From the NCBI RefSeq assembly GCF_023159225.1, contig NC_063172.1:61128828-61192827 (forward strand): 64,000 nt of DNA. The letters run 5' to 3'. The notes beneath the pieces were generated by a model. It was given only the letters and a program-made list of their open reading frames with translations. It had not been told where the DNA came from and did no database searches. The stretch is from Perognathus longimembris pacificus (Eukaryota > Chordata > Mammalia > Rodentia > Heteromyidae). How positions within the stretch are numbered: position 1 is the stretch's first letter; each line of letters starts with the position of its first letter. The position numbers were made by a program, and so were the translations under genes. This document shows positions 10,632 to 21,098 of the stretch, piece after piece.

Positions 10632-10862
10632 ATTTTGTTATTACCAGGGGTTAAACTCAGAGCCTCAAGCTTGCCAGGCAGATGGTACCCTACCACATGA
10701 GCCACATTCTTAGTTTCTTTTGGTTCTCTGTGTGTGTGTGTGTGCACGCGTGTGCGTGTGTTTGCTTTGCTTTCATTATTTTTCAGATAGAGTCTCACAT
10801 TTCTCACCCAGGTATAGCCTCACCTGAAATTATAGATATAAATCACCAGCACCCAATCCATG
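10632..10862 (-). mobile_element. Antisense tRNA-B1 composite SINE fossil
   Basis: On the minus strand a B1-type piece (about 10785-10862) precedes a tRNA-like piece (about 10638-10700: GTGGCTCATGTGGTAGGG to CTCTGAGTTTAACCCC). A TG/CG-rich tract (about 10728-10760) separates them. This resembles the tRNA end of the three-part element seen at 13690-13965. Confidence 0.5.
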
Positions 10863-10946
10863 TTTTTTTGACTTTGCCAAAGCATCAAAGAAAAATGCAA
10901 TAAAAATAAGTAAATTAATTAATTGAGCTTTAAAAACTTACTTCAA

Positions 10947-11195
10947 GCTGTGCACCAGTGACTCGGGCCTGTAATCCTAGCTACTCCCAAGGCTAAGATC
11001 TGAGGAATATAGTTCAAAGCCAGTGTGGGCAAAAAAGACATTAAGACTCTTATCTCTGACTAACCACTAAAAAGCTGGAATCGGAGCTGTGGCTCAAGTC
11101 GTAGAACATTAACCTTGAGCAAAACAAAAAGCTCCGGGACAGTGTTGAGGTCCTGACTTCAAGCCTCAGGACTGGCACAAAAACAAACAAAAAAG
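10947..11195 (+). mobile_element. B1-Geo dimeric SINE with TSD
   Basis: Complete B1 head, the TAACCACTAAAAAGC linker and the Geo tail (TGGCTCAAGTCGTAGAAC, then CCTGACTTCAAGCCTC) with an A-rich end. The TSD AAACTTACTTCAA / AAACTTATTTCAA (10934-10946 and 11196-11208) shows the dimer moved as one unit. Confidence 0.88.
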
Positions 11196-11220
11196 AAACT
11201 TATTTCAAATTTTGAATTCC

Positions 11221-11325
11221 GCCAGGCATGGTAATGTGAGCCTGTAATCTCGGCATGGGCAAAGCCGAGTCAGGACAATCTCAAGTTCCAGGCCAGCTCA
11301 ACCACATCACAAGATAGTCTTAAAG
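11221..11325 (+). mobile_element. B1 monomer SINE
   Basis: GCCAGGCATGGTAATGTGAGCC through CAAGTTCCAGGCCAGCTC. There is no Geo tail. The antisense IDL-Geo that follows inserted at its 3' end. Confidence 0.65.
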
Positions 11326-11330
11326 ACGGG

Positions 11331-11552
11331 GCTGTTTTTTGTTGTTTGCTTGTTTGTTTTTTGCCAGTCCTGGGGCCTGAACTCAGGGCCTGAGCACTGT
11401 CCCTGGCTTCTCTTTGCTCAAGGCTAGCACTCTACCACTTGAGCCTTAGCGCCACTTCCGGCCATTTTCTATATATGTGGTTCTGAGGAATCGAACCCAG
11501 GGCTTCCTGCATGCTAGGCAAGCACTCTACCTCTTGGCCATATTCCCAGCCC
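11331..11552 (-). mobile_element. IDL-Geo SINE, antisense
   Basis: It begins with T-rich sequence and GCCAGTCCTGGGGCCTGAAC and ends CATATTCCCAGCCC, the reverse of GGGCTGGGAATATG. The short TSD CTTAAAGACG / CTTAAAGATG flanks it. Confidence 0.88.
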
Positions 11553-12242
11553 TTAAAGATGTTTTAATAACCGCTTTAGTTGGTTACTGAAATGTGTTGT
11601 GTTCTCAGGCTAGCCAGATGTGGTAGTGTTCTATCTCACAGGGCTGGGTGGCGGGCGGCAGCAAGCCACAGGCCCCAGTCACCCCACTGTCTCTGGACAG
11701 ACAAATGTCTGACACCCGTCCTCCCATCATGCACTGCTGCCTTGCCATGCCCATAGGTTGGGTGTATTGAAGGCAAGGAGTTCATCAGGGTAAGCTTTTG
11801 TCAATGGCAGCCCATCTGACTAGTAGATTATTTCCTCCCATATGCTTACCTGGGCCAGTGTAATAAGCAAAACCGAGAGAAGAAAGATGAAAATTTCCCC
11901 TCCTTGATGCTCCCACACTGTTGCTAAAACAGATTTATTTATACTAATAGAATAACACAGTATGGCAAGAACATTTGAGTTTGGTGAGCAACTATGATGT
12001 CCCTCTGTGTGCCAGGCAGCAGATGGCCAGCACTTATGGACGTTGTGGTCAGCCAAAGCACAGAGTCTCTCAGCTGTGCTGGCCCAGTCACGTCTGTCAC
12101 CTCCCACCAGGTGACTGACGCCAACCCATCACTGACCATGTCTGCCATTGAGAATTCACCCTGGGTATTTATTTTATGTTGATATAAAGAAGTCTATAGA
12201 GAAGTTTTTAAATTGTGCCTCTGTGTTGAAGAGGCCTCTATT
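11553..12242. other. Low-copy sequence
   Basis: No repeat family or convincing coding similarity. Short open frames on both strands (11820-12182) are unsupported. Confidence 0.45.
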
Positions 12243-12461
12243 CCTATGGCTTGATCTCAGTGCCTGGGCTCTTTCCATTAGCCTTTTCACTCAAGGTTGG
12301 CACTCTACCACTTGAGCCACAGCCCTGTTTCTGGACTTTGGCTGGCTAATTGGAGATAAGAGCCTCATGAACTTTCTTGCTCGGGCTAACTTCAAATGGA
12401 GATTCTCAAATCCCAGCCTCCTGAGTAGCTAAGATTACAGGTAGAAGCCACCAGTGCCCAT
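12243..12461 (-). mobile_element. B1-Geo SINE, antisense
   Basis: Geo end in reverse (TGATCTCAGTGCCTGGGCTC), CTCTACCACTTGAGCCACAG, linker CTAATTGGAGATAAGAGC, and B1 head in reverse (CAGCCTCCTGAGTAGCTAAG). Confidence 0.82.
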
Positions 12462-12497
12462 CAAGATAATATGTTATTGCTATTTAACAATTGCCAT

Positions 12498-12709
12498 GGG
12501 GCTGGGGATATGGCCTAGTGGCAAGAGTGCCTGCCTCATATACATGAGGCCCTGGGTTCGATTCCCCAGCACCACATATACAGAAAATGGCCAGAAGTGG
12601 CGCTGTGGCTCAAGTGGCAGAGTGCTAGCCTTGAGCGGGAAGAAGCCAGGGACAGTACTCAGGCCCTGAGTCCAAGCCCTAGGACTGGCCAAAAAAAAAA
12701 AAAAAAAAA
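12498..12709 (+). mobile_element. IDL-Geo SINE, young-type Geo half
   Basis: Starts GGGGCTGGGGATATGGCC and carries the GAGCGGGAAGAAGCC form between the Geo boxes, shared with the most recent copies. The A20 tail is intact and the TSD AATTGCCAT flanks it (12489-12497 and 12710-12718). Confidence 0.93.
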
Positions 12710-12718
12710 AATTGCCAT

Positions 12719-13077
12719 TCCATTCAGATCTCATTTAGGTATGATAAATACATATGATATTCACATAAACAGTATATTTAAGAACATTAAACTTCTCTAT
12801 TTTTAGTATCTACTCCTAAACCTTCTTTACAGATACAGAGGGTATCTTTAGATAATGCTGAAAGGTATTTCCATCCTGCTCACGTGTTTTCAGCCACTCA
12901 ACACGTGTGGATGTGTCACATAGCAGCTATCCGAGTAATGAGCACAGGGAAGAGAAGAGAGCTCCATTTCAAGGTATGTTCTGTCCAAGCACAATGCAAA
13001 GGGTAAGAATTAAAATCAAACTATATCCAGGAGCTCTGGAATAAGAGATCACAGCTCAAAGAAAAGGGACTTCCCTG
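12719..13077. other. Low-copy sequence
   Basis: Nothing recognised. Confidence 0.4.
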
Positions 13078-13140
13078 TTGGGTAAAGGTGCCTCATGCCT
13101 GTAATCCTGCCTACTCAGAAAGCTGAGCTCTGGGAAACCG
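13078..13140 (+). mobile_element. B1-type SINE head fragment
   Basis: GTGCCTCATGCCTGTAATCC then TACTCAGAAAGCTGAGCTC, a truncated 7SL-type head, followed by a purine-rich GGGAAGGGGA stretch. Confidence 0.55.
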
Positions 13141-13527
13141 ACAGGGAAGGGAAGGGGAGAAGAGAGGAGGGGAGAGGAAGGGAAAATATGAAAATTCCAA
13201 AGGAAGAAAATAGAAAACAAGAAAAGGAAAAAATGCTTACACAGATAATAGTTAAGAATTAATAAAGACAACAGCACTGATTTGAAATAATAAAAATTCC
13301 TGAGTAAGCTAAGTAATAATGCACCTATATCTAAACATACCATAGTTACAAATAGAACACCAGCTAAAAGCAAGTTTTAAAAGCAAACAACAAATATGGA
13401 TTCCCAACAAAGAACAGCAAAACGACAGCAGATTTCGCAGCAACCATTACAAAAGAAGGCTACTCAGCAATAACTTTAAAAGGTCAAGAACAAAGACTTC
13501 CATAGCTAAGTCTAACTCAAGAATTAG

Positions 13528-13597
13528 GGGGCAGCACTAGGAGGTTGAGGCAGGAGAATCACAAGTTCAAGGCCAGCATGGTCTACATAGCAAAATA
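13528..13597 (+). mobile_element. B1 SINE fragment
   Basis: AGGAGGTTGAGGCAGGAGAATC then CAAGTTCAAGGCCAGCATGG, the middle of a B1 monomer. Confidence 0.6.
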
Positions 13598-13689
13598 TTG
13601 TTACATAGTGTTCTTATTTATCCACAAGACTGATATGTGATTGATATTCAGTTACCTTTCAGTGTTTTATTACTAAAAAATAACATTGT

Positions 13690-13965
13690 AGGTTTCAAAT
13701 GCAGTGGTATATGCATGCAATCCCAGCTACTTAGGAACTGGAAATTGGGAGAATCTAAAGGCCAGTCCAGGCAAAAAGTTAGCAAGAACCCCCATTTCAA
13801 CAAACAAGAAGCATAAGGTAGAAGGATTGTGGTACAAGGCTGACTCATGCAAAAATGTGTGAGCCCTCAATCTAAAAAAAAACTCAAACTAAAAGGACTA
13901 TGGAGTGTGACCCAAACGGCAAAAAATGCCAGGCCCTGATTTCAAACTCTGTACTACCAAAAAGG
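13690..13965 (+). mobile_element. Three-part SINE fossil (B1-B1-tRNA)
   Basis: A first B1 unit (CATGCAATCCCAGCTACTTAGG to CCATTTCAACAAACAAG) is followed by a second shortened B1 unit (GCATAAGGTAGAAGGATTG) and, after an A-rich linker, a tRNA-like piece ending GGCCCTGATTTCAAACTC and TGTACTACC. The order differs from B1-Geo. Similar three-part SINEs are known to me from beaver, so this may be a Castorimorpha-wide fossil. That link is inference. Confidence 0.5.
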
Positions 13966-14384
13966 CTAGTCTAATCAATAGTGTTTTGTAGTTTTGTTAG
14001 CCTGTATCTAAGCTAACTTCCTATAGGCGAGAAAAAAAATGTGTCAGAGTAAATCGACATGTAATTTTGCTTGAAGCACCATAGACATTTCACCAGTTTC
14101 CAGTCTCACCAGCAAGATATAGGTTTCCAACAAGTACATTGTCAAATTTTTAGGTCTATGCCAATATGATTAATAAAAACACTATATTTTCATATAGTCA
14201 TATTTCTAATTGTTTCACAATCTGGTGTCTCTGATATGAGTCTCACAATGGACAGCAGTAAATAGCTACTGCTGGAAGCAACCTTTGTCTCTTTGATTGG
14301 TAGTACATAAAGCATGACATATTTTATACTTGATGTACTTTGGATTAAATGAAATATATTATTCATCTCAATCAATATAAACAG
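13966..14384. other. AT-rich low-copy sequence
   Basis: Nothing recognised before the L1 3' end. Confidence 0.4.
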
Positions 14385-14490
14385 ACTAGTGTGACACTGT
14401 CCAAAAAAGAATTGTACTGTTACCTATTTATGTAACTGTAACCCCTCATACATTACCTTTATAATAACAATAAAAATTAAATAAATATAT
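14385..14490 (+). mobile_element. L1 3' end, severely 5'-truncated
   Basis: GTCCAAAAAAGAATTGTACTG, TTATGTAACTGTAACCCC and a CCTTTATAATAACAATAAAAA end are the terminal 3' UTR shared with copies at 27621, 44630, 45645 and 49300. Confidence 0.7.
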
Positions 14491-14565
14491 AAACCCACTA
14501 ATTAAAGCCAAATATTTACAGATGAAATAGCTAACTTCCAAATCCTGCTGCATACATTGTGACAC

Positions 14566-14650
14566 TCCCCCAACTCAGAGGCTGAGGGAAGAAGATGAGT
14601 TCAAGGCTAGCTGGGTCCTGAACTTGCAAGACTTAGTCTCAAACAAATGT
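14566..14650 (+). mobile_element. B1 SINE fragment
   Basis: CTCAGAGGCTGAGGGAAGAAG and GAGTTCAAGGCTAGCTGGG match the B1 centre. Confidence 0.5.
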
Positions 14651-15060
14651 CCTACGCTGTAGACAGAAAATATAATACTAAAGTGATGGGAAAGGCACTT
14701 CAGGCATGTATTAACAAACAAAAATCTTTTATAGATACTTTTTAATATCATGCCAAACAAACTTTAAGGGAAAAGTAACATTGTGGATAAGTGGCCTTTT
14801 CTGTGATGATAAAAACATTAAAACCCAAATTCTAAACTTGTAGGCACCTAAAAATATTACCTTAAAACACATAGAGTGAAAAGGACTAGTTGAAGAACTT
14901 ATCATTATAAAAGGAAATATACACATCTTTCGCCCAATCAGTGACAATTCCAAAAACAATATTTAGTAACAGCTATTCAAATCATTTGTGTAAAATAACT
15001 AATAACTTGATATAACTAACAGATACAGTAACTTTTCCCCTTCCAAATTCTTATAGATCA
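14651..15060. other. AT-rich low-copy sequence
   Basis: No element recognised. Confidence 0.4.
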
Positions 15061-15070
15061 CAGATGGATC

Positions 15071-15295
15071 TTTTTTTGTTGTGTTTTTTTTTTTGGGGGG
15101 GGGTGGTTATTTGGCCAGTCCTGGGCTTGGACTCAGGGCCTGAGCACTGTCCCTGTCTTCTTTTTGCTCAAGGCTAGCACTTGAGCCACAGCACCACTTC
15201 TGGCCATTTTCTGTATATGTGGTGCTGGGGAATTGAACCCAGGGCTTCATGTATATGAGGCAAGCACTCTTGCCACTAGGCCATATTCCCAGCCC
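15071..15295 (-). mobile_element. IDL-Geo SINE, antisense
   Basis: T/G-rich start, GGCCAGTCCTGGGCTTGGAC, and CATATTCCCAGCCC end. A short deletion removes part of the Geo A-box region. The TSD CAGATGGATC flanks both ends (15061-15070 and 15296-15305). Confidence 0.9.
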
Positions 15296-15443
15296 CAGAT
15301 GGATCATTTTTTTAAAAACTGACAAAACACTAAAAAATGAGGTCTGGGAAAATGACAACCAGCCAATATCATACAATTTGTTACTTTAGGATTGGCTGCT
15401 ACATTTTACTAGCTGGGTGGGATTTATCAACTTACATTAACTC

Positions 15444-15453
15444 GTGCGCGCGC

Positions 15454-15507
<54 letters not shown>
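15444..15507. repeat. (CG)n(TG)n microsatellite
   Basis: Alternating GCGC then about 25 TG units, Z-DNA-prone composition. Confidence 0.95.
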
Positions 15508-15509
<2 letters not shown>

Positions 15510-16155
15510 CTGAGCTGGGCTTTGAACTCAGAGCCTCATGCTTGCTTTACAAAAGCTCTACTGCTGAGCCATCACTCCAGCTCTTTTTACACTGCTTAGT
15601 GGGGGAGGAAGGGGTCCTGGGGCTTGAACTCATGGCCTGGGCTCTGTTCCTGAGCTTCTTTTGCTCAAGGCTGGTATTCTACCACTCGAGCCACAGCTTT
15701 CCTTTTGGTTTGTTTTTGGCAGATTTTTGGAAGCTAAGAGTCTCACAGACTTTCCTGCATGGGCTGGCTTTGAACCTGATCCTCAGCTCCCAGCCTCCTG
15801 AGGAGCGACGATCACAGGTGGGAGCCATCAGTGCCTGGCTCTACTGATTGTTTTTGAGATAGGGTCTCGCTTCCTGCCTGAGTGCTCACTAGTTTTTTAT
15901 TACCCATTTTAGCTGAGACACCGATGTGTCCCACTGGGGCCCACCTTCTTTCTTTCAGAAGTCTCATAGACTTTTCTGCTCTGGAACTAAATCTTCTTGA
16001 TTTCCACCTCTTACGTGTTGGGATCACGGGTCTACACTCAGTGATTGCTTGAAAAGGGGTCACTTCTGTATGCCCAGGCTGGCCTTGAACTGTGATTCAC
16101 CCAACCTTAGCGTCCCAAAGCCGTTAGGATCAAGACATGAGCCACTGGTGCCTGC
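15508..16155 (-). mobile_element. Antisense tRNA-B1-B1 composite SINE interrupted by another SINE
   Basis: A tRNA-like piece in reverse (15508-15585: GGGCTTTGAACTCAGAGCC) and two B1-like pieces in reverse (about 15845-15950 and 16040-16155: CAGGCTGGCCTTGAACTGTG) are split by a B1-Geo at 15598-15841. It appears to be the same three-part family as 13690-13965. Confidence 0.5.
15598..15841 (-). mobile_element. B1-Geo SINE, antisense, nested
   Basis: GGGGCTTGAACTCATGGCC, TTCTACCACTCGAGCCACAG and the B1 head in reverse (CCTCCTGAGGAGCGACGATC) lie within the older composite SINE. Confidence 0.8.
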
Positions 16156-17039
16156 TTACTTTATCTCCTTAAACTTCAGCCTATGGAATGGAGCGAACCC
16201 TGCCCTGGCAACATCGTCCCGAGGGTAGAAGAGCTAGATGGCGGTGGAAGGTGCTTGACCCAGCTAGTGCCTCACAAGTGGCAGACATCACGGGAGGGAG
16301 GGAGGCAGGCACTTGCTATACGGGTGGTTGTAATAATAGCCCAGCAGCAGTGACGAAGGTAGTCGGCTTCCAGCCAATCCACAGCTCAGGAGCATCCACG
16401 AATGACTCGTCGCTTACCACCCGCCATGGCAGCTCTTGTGGCTTGGCTTCCCACCACCAGAATGAATCAGGGGGCTGGGCCTTCAGGAGATCACGGGCGA
16501 AAGGTGAGGCCCCCAACACTGGGCAAATGAAGAATTGGAGAATTTGCTCCTGAGAGGACGTAGAGAGAAAAAAAAAACGAAAGGGGAGGCATGATAGCAG
16601 GCTGAGGTAGCAGAGAGAGCCATTCCAGGGGTCAAGAAAGCTTGGCTTCTATCTTCTGCAACATGGCTCGGGCACAGGCATCCCTCTTCGATGCTAGCGG
16701 AGGGCAGAGCTGCTGCCGGCTGTCACTTGCTACCCAGTGTCTACGTTCCCCTGCCCAGCCCTGCTCACATTCCGATGCCAAGAGCAAGCAAGCGCCTGCA
16801 GCGGCCCGGGTCCCAGCAGGAATCCGGCTCTGCCCTGCTCAGCTCGGCATTGCTCACTTTCCCACCCACCATGTTTCCCTTCAGTACCAGAAACGGCTGT
16901 ACCCCACTAGACAGGAAGCCAGCTCCACAGTGACGGGAGCAGTGTGGGCTTGTGCATCCCACGGCACCCCACAATGCTGCCTGAACACAGAACAGAAGGG
17001 CAGAAAGTGGAATTCATTGTACAGACCCCAAAATTAAGA
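16156..17039. other. Low-copy, moderately GC-rich sequence
   Basis: Open frames of 67-131 codons occur on both strands, but none resembles a known protein and none is bounded by splice signals I trust. No repeat family recognised. Confidence 0.45.
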
Positions 17040-17420
17040 AAAATAGGGATAGGGGAGGCCAAAGGGGGGGGGGAGGGGGTGAAATGTTGAAGGGAAGACA
17101 CTGATCAAGATATATTATATTGGAAACCGGGTATACTGGTATTAGAACCAGGAAATTGGAAGGAAATACCAAATCGAGAGACACAGGGTAAAAAAAGACA
17201 ACTACAAAAGCAATACTTACAAAACTGTTTGGTGTAAATGAACTGATCAACTGAACAACTCATGGGGAGGAGGGGGAAGGGAAAGGGGGAGGGGGAGGGG
17301 GAGTGAGGGACAAGGTAACAAACAGTACAAGAAATGTATCCAATGCCTAATGTATGAAACTGTAACCTCTCTGTAATTCAGTTTGATAATAAAAATATAT
17401 AAAAAATAAATTTAAAAAAA
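17040..17420 (+). mobile_element. L1 3' UTR, 5'-truncated, subfamily A
   Basis: GGAAACCGGGTATACTGGTATT, ACTACAAAAGCAATACTTAC, a G-rich tract at 17264-17309 and an AATAAA-like A-rich end. It shares all of these with 22280-22632 and 27220-27512. No ORF2 is left. Confidence 0.82.
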
Positions 17421-17596
17421 GATATATTGTATACAAAAACTGCCTTGTTAAATGGGGGGGAAAAGGTCAGTACATATCTTACAAGATTAAGAAAAGTGAG
17501 GGAAGGGGTAGATGGGGAGGGCTGGGTGAGAATGTGGAAAGGGGGGACATAAACTGCTTTGTTGAATGGCAACTCCTGTGCACAGCACTTTTAAAT
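17421..17596 (+). repeat. Repeat unit following an L1 3' end
   Basis: GAGGGAAGGGGTAGATGGGG and ACATAAACTGCTTTGTTGAA are the reverse complement of the duplicated units at 672-1060, with a related partial copy at 17428-17455. The family is unassigned. Confidence 0.55.
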
Positions 17597-17608
17597 CGAT
17601 AAAAATAT

Positions 17609-17821
17609 ATATATATATATATATTTTTTTGGCCAATCCTGGGCCTTGGACTCCGGGCCTGAGCACTGTCCCTGGCTTCTTCCCGCTCAAGGCTAGCACT
17701 CTGCCACTTGAGCCACAGCGCCGCTTCTGGCCGTTTTCTGTATATGTGGTGCTGGGGAATCGAACCTAGGGCCTCGTGTATCCGAGGCAGGCACTCTTGC
17801 CACTAGGCTATATCCCCAGCC
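17609..17821 (-). mobile_element. IDL-Geo SINE, antisense, youngest subfamily
   Basis: Carries the young markers in reverse (TCTTCCCGCTCAAGG, CCTCGTGTATCCGAGGC, CTATATCCCCAGCCC). The TSD CGATAAAAATAT is exact (17597-17608 and 17822-17833). A short (TA)n lies at the tail. Confidence 0.94.
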
Positions 17822-17856
17822 CGATAAAAATATTTTTAAAGTACTAAGTTCATGCC

Positions 17857-17859
<3 letters not shown>

Positions 17860-17919
<60 letters not shown>
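17860..17919. repeat. (GA)n microsatellite
   Basis: About 29 uninterrupted GA units. Confidence 0.95.
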
Positions 17920-17920
<1 letters not shown>

Positions 17921-17921
17921 A

Positions 17922-18124
17922 AAATCCAATATAATCCTGCATACTCAGAAGGCTGAGATCTGAGGAACAGTTCAAAGCCAGCCCAGACAGGAAAGTCCTT
18001 GAAATTCTTTGCTCCAATTACCCACCAATAAAAGCTAAATGTGGAGCTGTGGTTTAAGTGGTAGAGTGTTAGCCTTGAGCAACAAAAAAAAAGCAAGCTC
18101 ATAGACAGCCCCAGGATTGGCAGG
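17922..18124 (+). mobile_element. B1-Geo SINE, 5'-truncated
   Basis: Starts inside the B1 head (ATAATCCTGCATACTCAGAAG) and runs through the linker (TTACCCACCAATAAAAGC) and Geo tail (GTGGTTTAAGTGGTAGAG). The B-box part is shortened, and the end (CCAGGATTGGCAGGAGAG) leads into GA repeats. Confidence 0.75.
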
Positions 18125-18250
18125 AGAGAGAGAGACAGACAGAGAGAGAGAGAGAGAGACAGAGAGAGAGAGACAGAGAGAGAGGTTGAGGAAGGGAAGG
18201 AAGGAAGGAAGGAAGGAAGGAAGGAAGGAAGGAAGGAAGGAAGGAAGGAT
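18125..18250. repeat. (GA)n and (GGAA)n tract at a SINE tail
   Basis: GA/GACA repeats to about 18184, then about 13 GGAA units. Confidence 0.93.
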
Positions 18251-18334
18251 AAAATAGAAAGAAAGACATGGTTCACCTCTTGTCCTAGCATGACACACTC
18301 ATTTTCTTTCTTTCATTCTTTTTATTTTTACATA

Positions 18335-18378
18335 TACTAGGCAAGCATTCTACCACTAAGCTACAGCCCCAACCTTCA
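18335..18378 (-). mobile_element. ID SINE fragment, antisense
   Basis: CTAGGCAAGCATTCTACCAC then TAAGCTACAGCCCC is the reversed 5' half of ID. Confidence 0.55.
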
Positions 18379-19386
18379 CCCTTCATCTTTTTTTTAAGGG
18401 ATGTCCTGCGTCATTGCCTAGTTAGGGCGCAAGGACTGAAGTCCAGATACTGATGAAAAGCGATCGTTTCTGAGTCTCGCTCTCATCCAGGGCTGAGCTT
18501 TCGGGGGCAGTGAATGCTGGGAAGACACTGTCCACCATCTCTTGATGGAATGCAGGTCCTTCCAACTTAACTCTATGGTTTCCTCAGTTTCTCTCTAGGA
18601 ATAAAGGCACTAGAAATCTAGGAAGAGACAAAGAAGGCATAAAAAAAAAATCTTCTCCAGGATGGGTGGGTATTCCTTCCCTGATTCTTGGATTCCAGGA
18701 TCAGAGTCAGATCCGAGGGCAAGGATGGAAGTTTCATCTAGGCCAGCAAATATAGAAAAAACAGATTAGTACCACAGTTCCAACTGTCAAAAAGGGCCCC
18801 AGGGGCATAGGGATAATGAGATTAATCCTGAGTATAAGGCTAAGGGTTTCTACCCAGAAGACTAGAGACCAAGAGGGTGAGCAAATTTTGAAAGGGACAT
18901 AAAAACCACATAATTTAAATGTGCTTAAACAATATATAATAGTGGGTATTGTTTAAAGTAAGCAGCCATTTCAATCATTAGCAAGTACAGCTTGCTTTTG
19001 CAGGCCAGCCCAAGCGTGGTGTGTAAACAAGTCTGTCCTGTTTCAAGCATAGGAAATGGAGTGAATCACTGCTCTGGTCAATGTTTTGTTCCCCGAGGTC
19101 TGGGAACAAAGGCTGTCCTGCGATTCTAACCAGCCCTGCTCATGACAGGCCAGGCTGATGCCTCAACTAGAGGTGAGAGCAACATTCCAGGGCAGATTAG
19201 AGAGGAGAATTCACCTCTCTCCTAGCTGACAGAAAGGGCAACCGGAGAGAGAGAGAACGCTAGCCTAGCCATTGTATTAAGAAACAGAGGCAGACAATTT
19301 CAGGCAGTACCTATAAACAAATGGAGGCCTCACACGTGAGGCAAAAGATTCAGGGTAGTTATATTTCTTGGGGGAGAGGGGGAACC
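18379..19386. other. Low-copy sequence
   Basis: About 1 kb without a recognisable repeat, RNA or coding exon. Confidence 0.5.
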
Positions 19387-19592
19387 CTAGGCTGGGTGGC
19401 AGCGGCTCCCACTTTTATCATGACTACTCAGGAGGCTGAGATCCAAAGGATCTCTGTTTGAAGCCAGCCCAGGCAGGAAATGCTCCTCAAACCTGGGCTA
19501 GAGTTGTGCATCAAGTGATGGGGCACACTAGTCAAAAAAGCACATCGCCCTGAGTTCATACCCTGTCAACTCCCTCCCCCCAAAAAGAAAAA
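19387..19592 (+). mobile_element. B1-Geo SINE, diverged
   Basis: B1 head (GACTACTCAGGAGGCTGAGA, GAAGCCAGCCCAGGCAGGAA), then a Geo-type tail with a deletion (GCATCAAGTGATGGGG, CCCTGAGTTCATACCC). Confidence 0.7.
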
Positions 19593-20440
19593 CCTAATAA
19601 AGACTTAAAACTTCTCAGCCTCCAAAGCAATACGAAGTCCCAACATCTGCACAATGAAAGCTGAGCATTTCCTGTGTCCAAACTCTACATTATCCCTAAG
19701 TGCCACTTCCAGATGGCCATAAAAGATACAGCACAAAATGACCCCCACAACACACTGATGGGTTGACCAAGGAGCTCACTTGGTCCCTGCTAGCAATGGA
19801 GGCTCTGAGGACCTGTGCTCTGTAATTTGTTAAAGACTTGCATGGAGTTGGCCATGGTTCTGTCATCAGAATGGCTCTGCCAGACCTGAAGTGGGAGGTT
19901 TTCATTGAAGTTACTTTAGTTCCCTTCCACTATTTTGTATCAGCTGTGTTAGAAGTCTATGTCTTTCAATACTCCATAGATTGCATGAGGTATTTTATAT
20001 CCCGTAGGGTATATCCCACAGAATAGGTTATATTCCAGGAAGACAGAAACAACACTGACATAAAAGAGAAATAAAACTCACCCCCCAAAATCATGAAGTC
20101 TAACCCCAAAGTATATCTCAATAAAAACTCTTGTATACTGTGGCACAGCATGGATTTGCAGTGTCCTGTGTAGATATTATGTATGCCATAGACATTTATA
20201 TGAAACAGATCATCTCACGTGGAAGAGCTTTAATTGTATAAGAGAAATAAAAAGAAAGGTGTTTATTATGGGACAGTAAGGGGGTCTTGCAGTTCAAACC
20301 CATTGCCTATTACCATTAACCTCAGTAACATCTCACCCAAGCAAGATTCCTGACAGGCATTTTTGTACAGGTGACCACCTTCTTAAACCATCTTCCATTG
20401 GACTAAGAATATGCCCTAACCCAAGCTAAACTACTACTGC
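19593..20440. other. Low-copy sequence
   Basis: No repeat family or coding similarity recognised. Confidence 0.45.
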
Positions 20441-20675
20441 TGTCCCTCAGATTCCACAGGTTCATGGACGCCATGAAATCCTCACATACTCAAGTCTCTG
20501 ATATAAAATATTAGTAGAGTGTTTGCATACAACCTACCTACATACTCCTACATACTTTAAGTCACCCAGATTATTTATAATACCTCATGCAATGTAAATA
20601 ATATATAAATAGTTGTGATACTGTACTGTTTATGGAGGAATGACAACAAAAGTCTGATGTTCTGTACAGAAGAGT
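20441..20675. mobile_element. MER2-like DNA transposon fossil (Tigger group)
   Basis: TCTCTGATATAAAATATTAG, TTTGCATACAACCTACC, CATACTTTAAGTCACCCAGATT, ATTTATAATACCTCATGCAATG and TGATACTGTACTGTTTATGG follow the order of the non-autonomous Tigger element MER2. The terminal inverted repeats are not clear. A second copy lies at 48308-48520 in the same orientation. Confidence 0.7.
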
Positions 20676-20687
20676 TGTTTGTTTGTC

Positions 20688-20898
20688 TGTTTTGCCAATA
20701 CCAGGCTGTGAACTCAGGGCCTTTCACATGCTTGCTTGGCTAGCACTCTACCACTTGAACCATATTTCTAGCCTGGCCTTTTGCTGGCTATTTTGGAGAT
20801 AGAGTCTCATTGACTTTTTTGCCCAGGCTGGCTTCAAATCACAATCCTTCAGGTCTCTACTTCCTGAGTAGTTAGGATTGTAGATGTGAGCCAGTATT
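20688..20898 (-). mobile_element. B1-Geo SINE, antisense
   Basis: Geo end in reverse (CCAGGCTGTGAACTCAGGGCC), CTCTACCACTTGAACCATA and B1 head in reverse. It abuts the MER2 fossil. Confidence 0.78.
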
Positions 20899-21098
20899 GA
20901 AAAAGTATTTTTTTAAGTATTTGATCCATATTTGGGTGAATCTGTGCATGTGGAACCCACAATTACAGAATGTGTGGTGCTCATCAAAGGAAATAAGAAC
21001 TGAAATAAAAAGATTCTCACTTCATAGCTGGGTATGGTGTGGCTCATGCCCTGGGATCCCAGGTCCTCTGGAGGTTGAAGTCAAAAAATGGCAAATTC

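Noticed and set aside
16156..17039. Processed pseudogene suggested by several 60-130-codon openings
   Set aside because: No protein similarity, no A tail and no TSD. The openings conflict on both strands.
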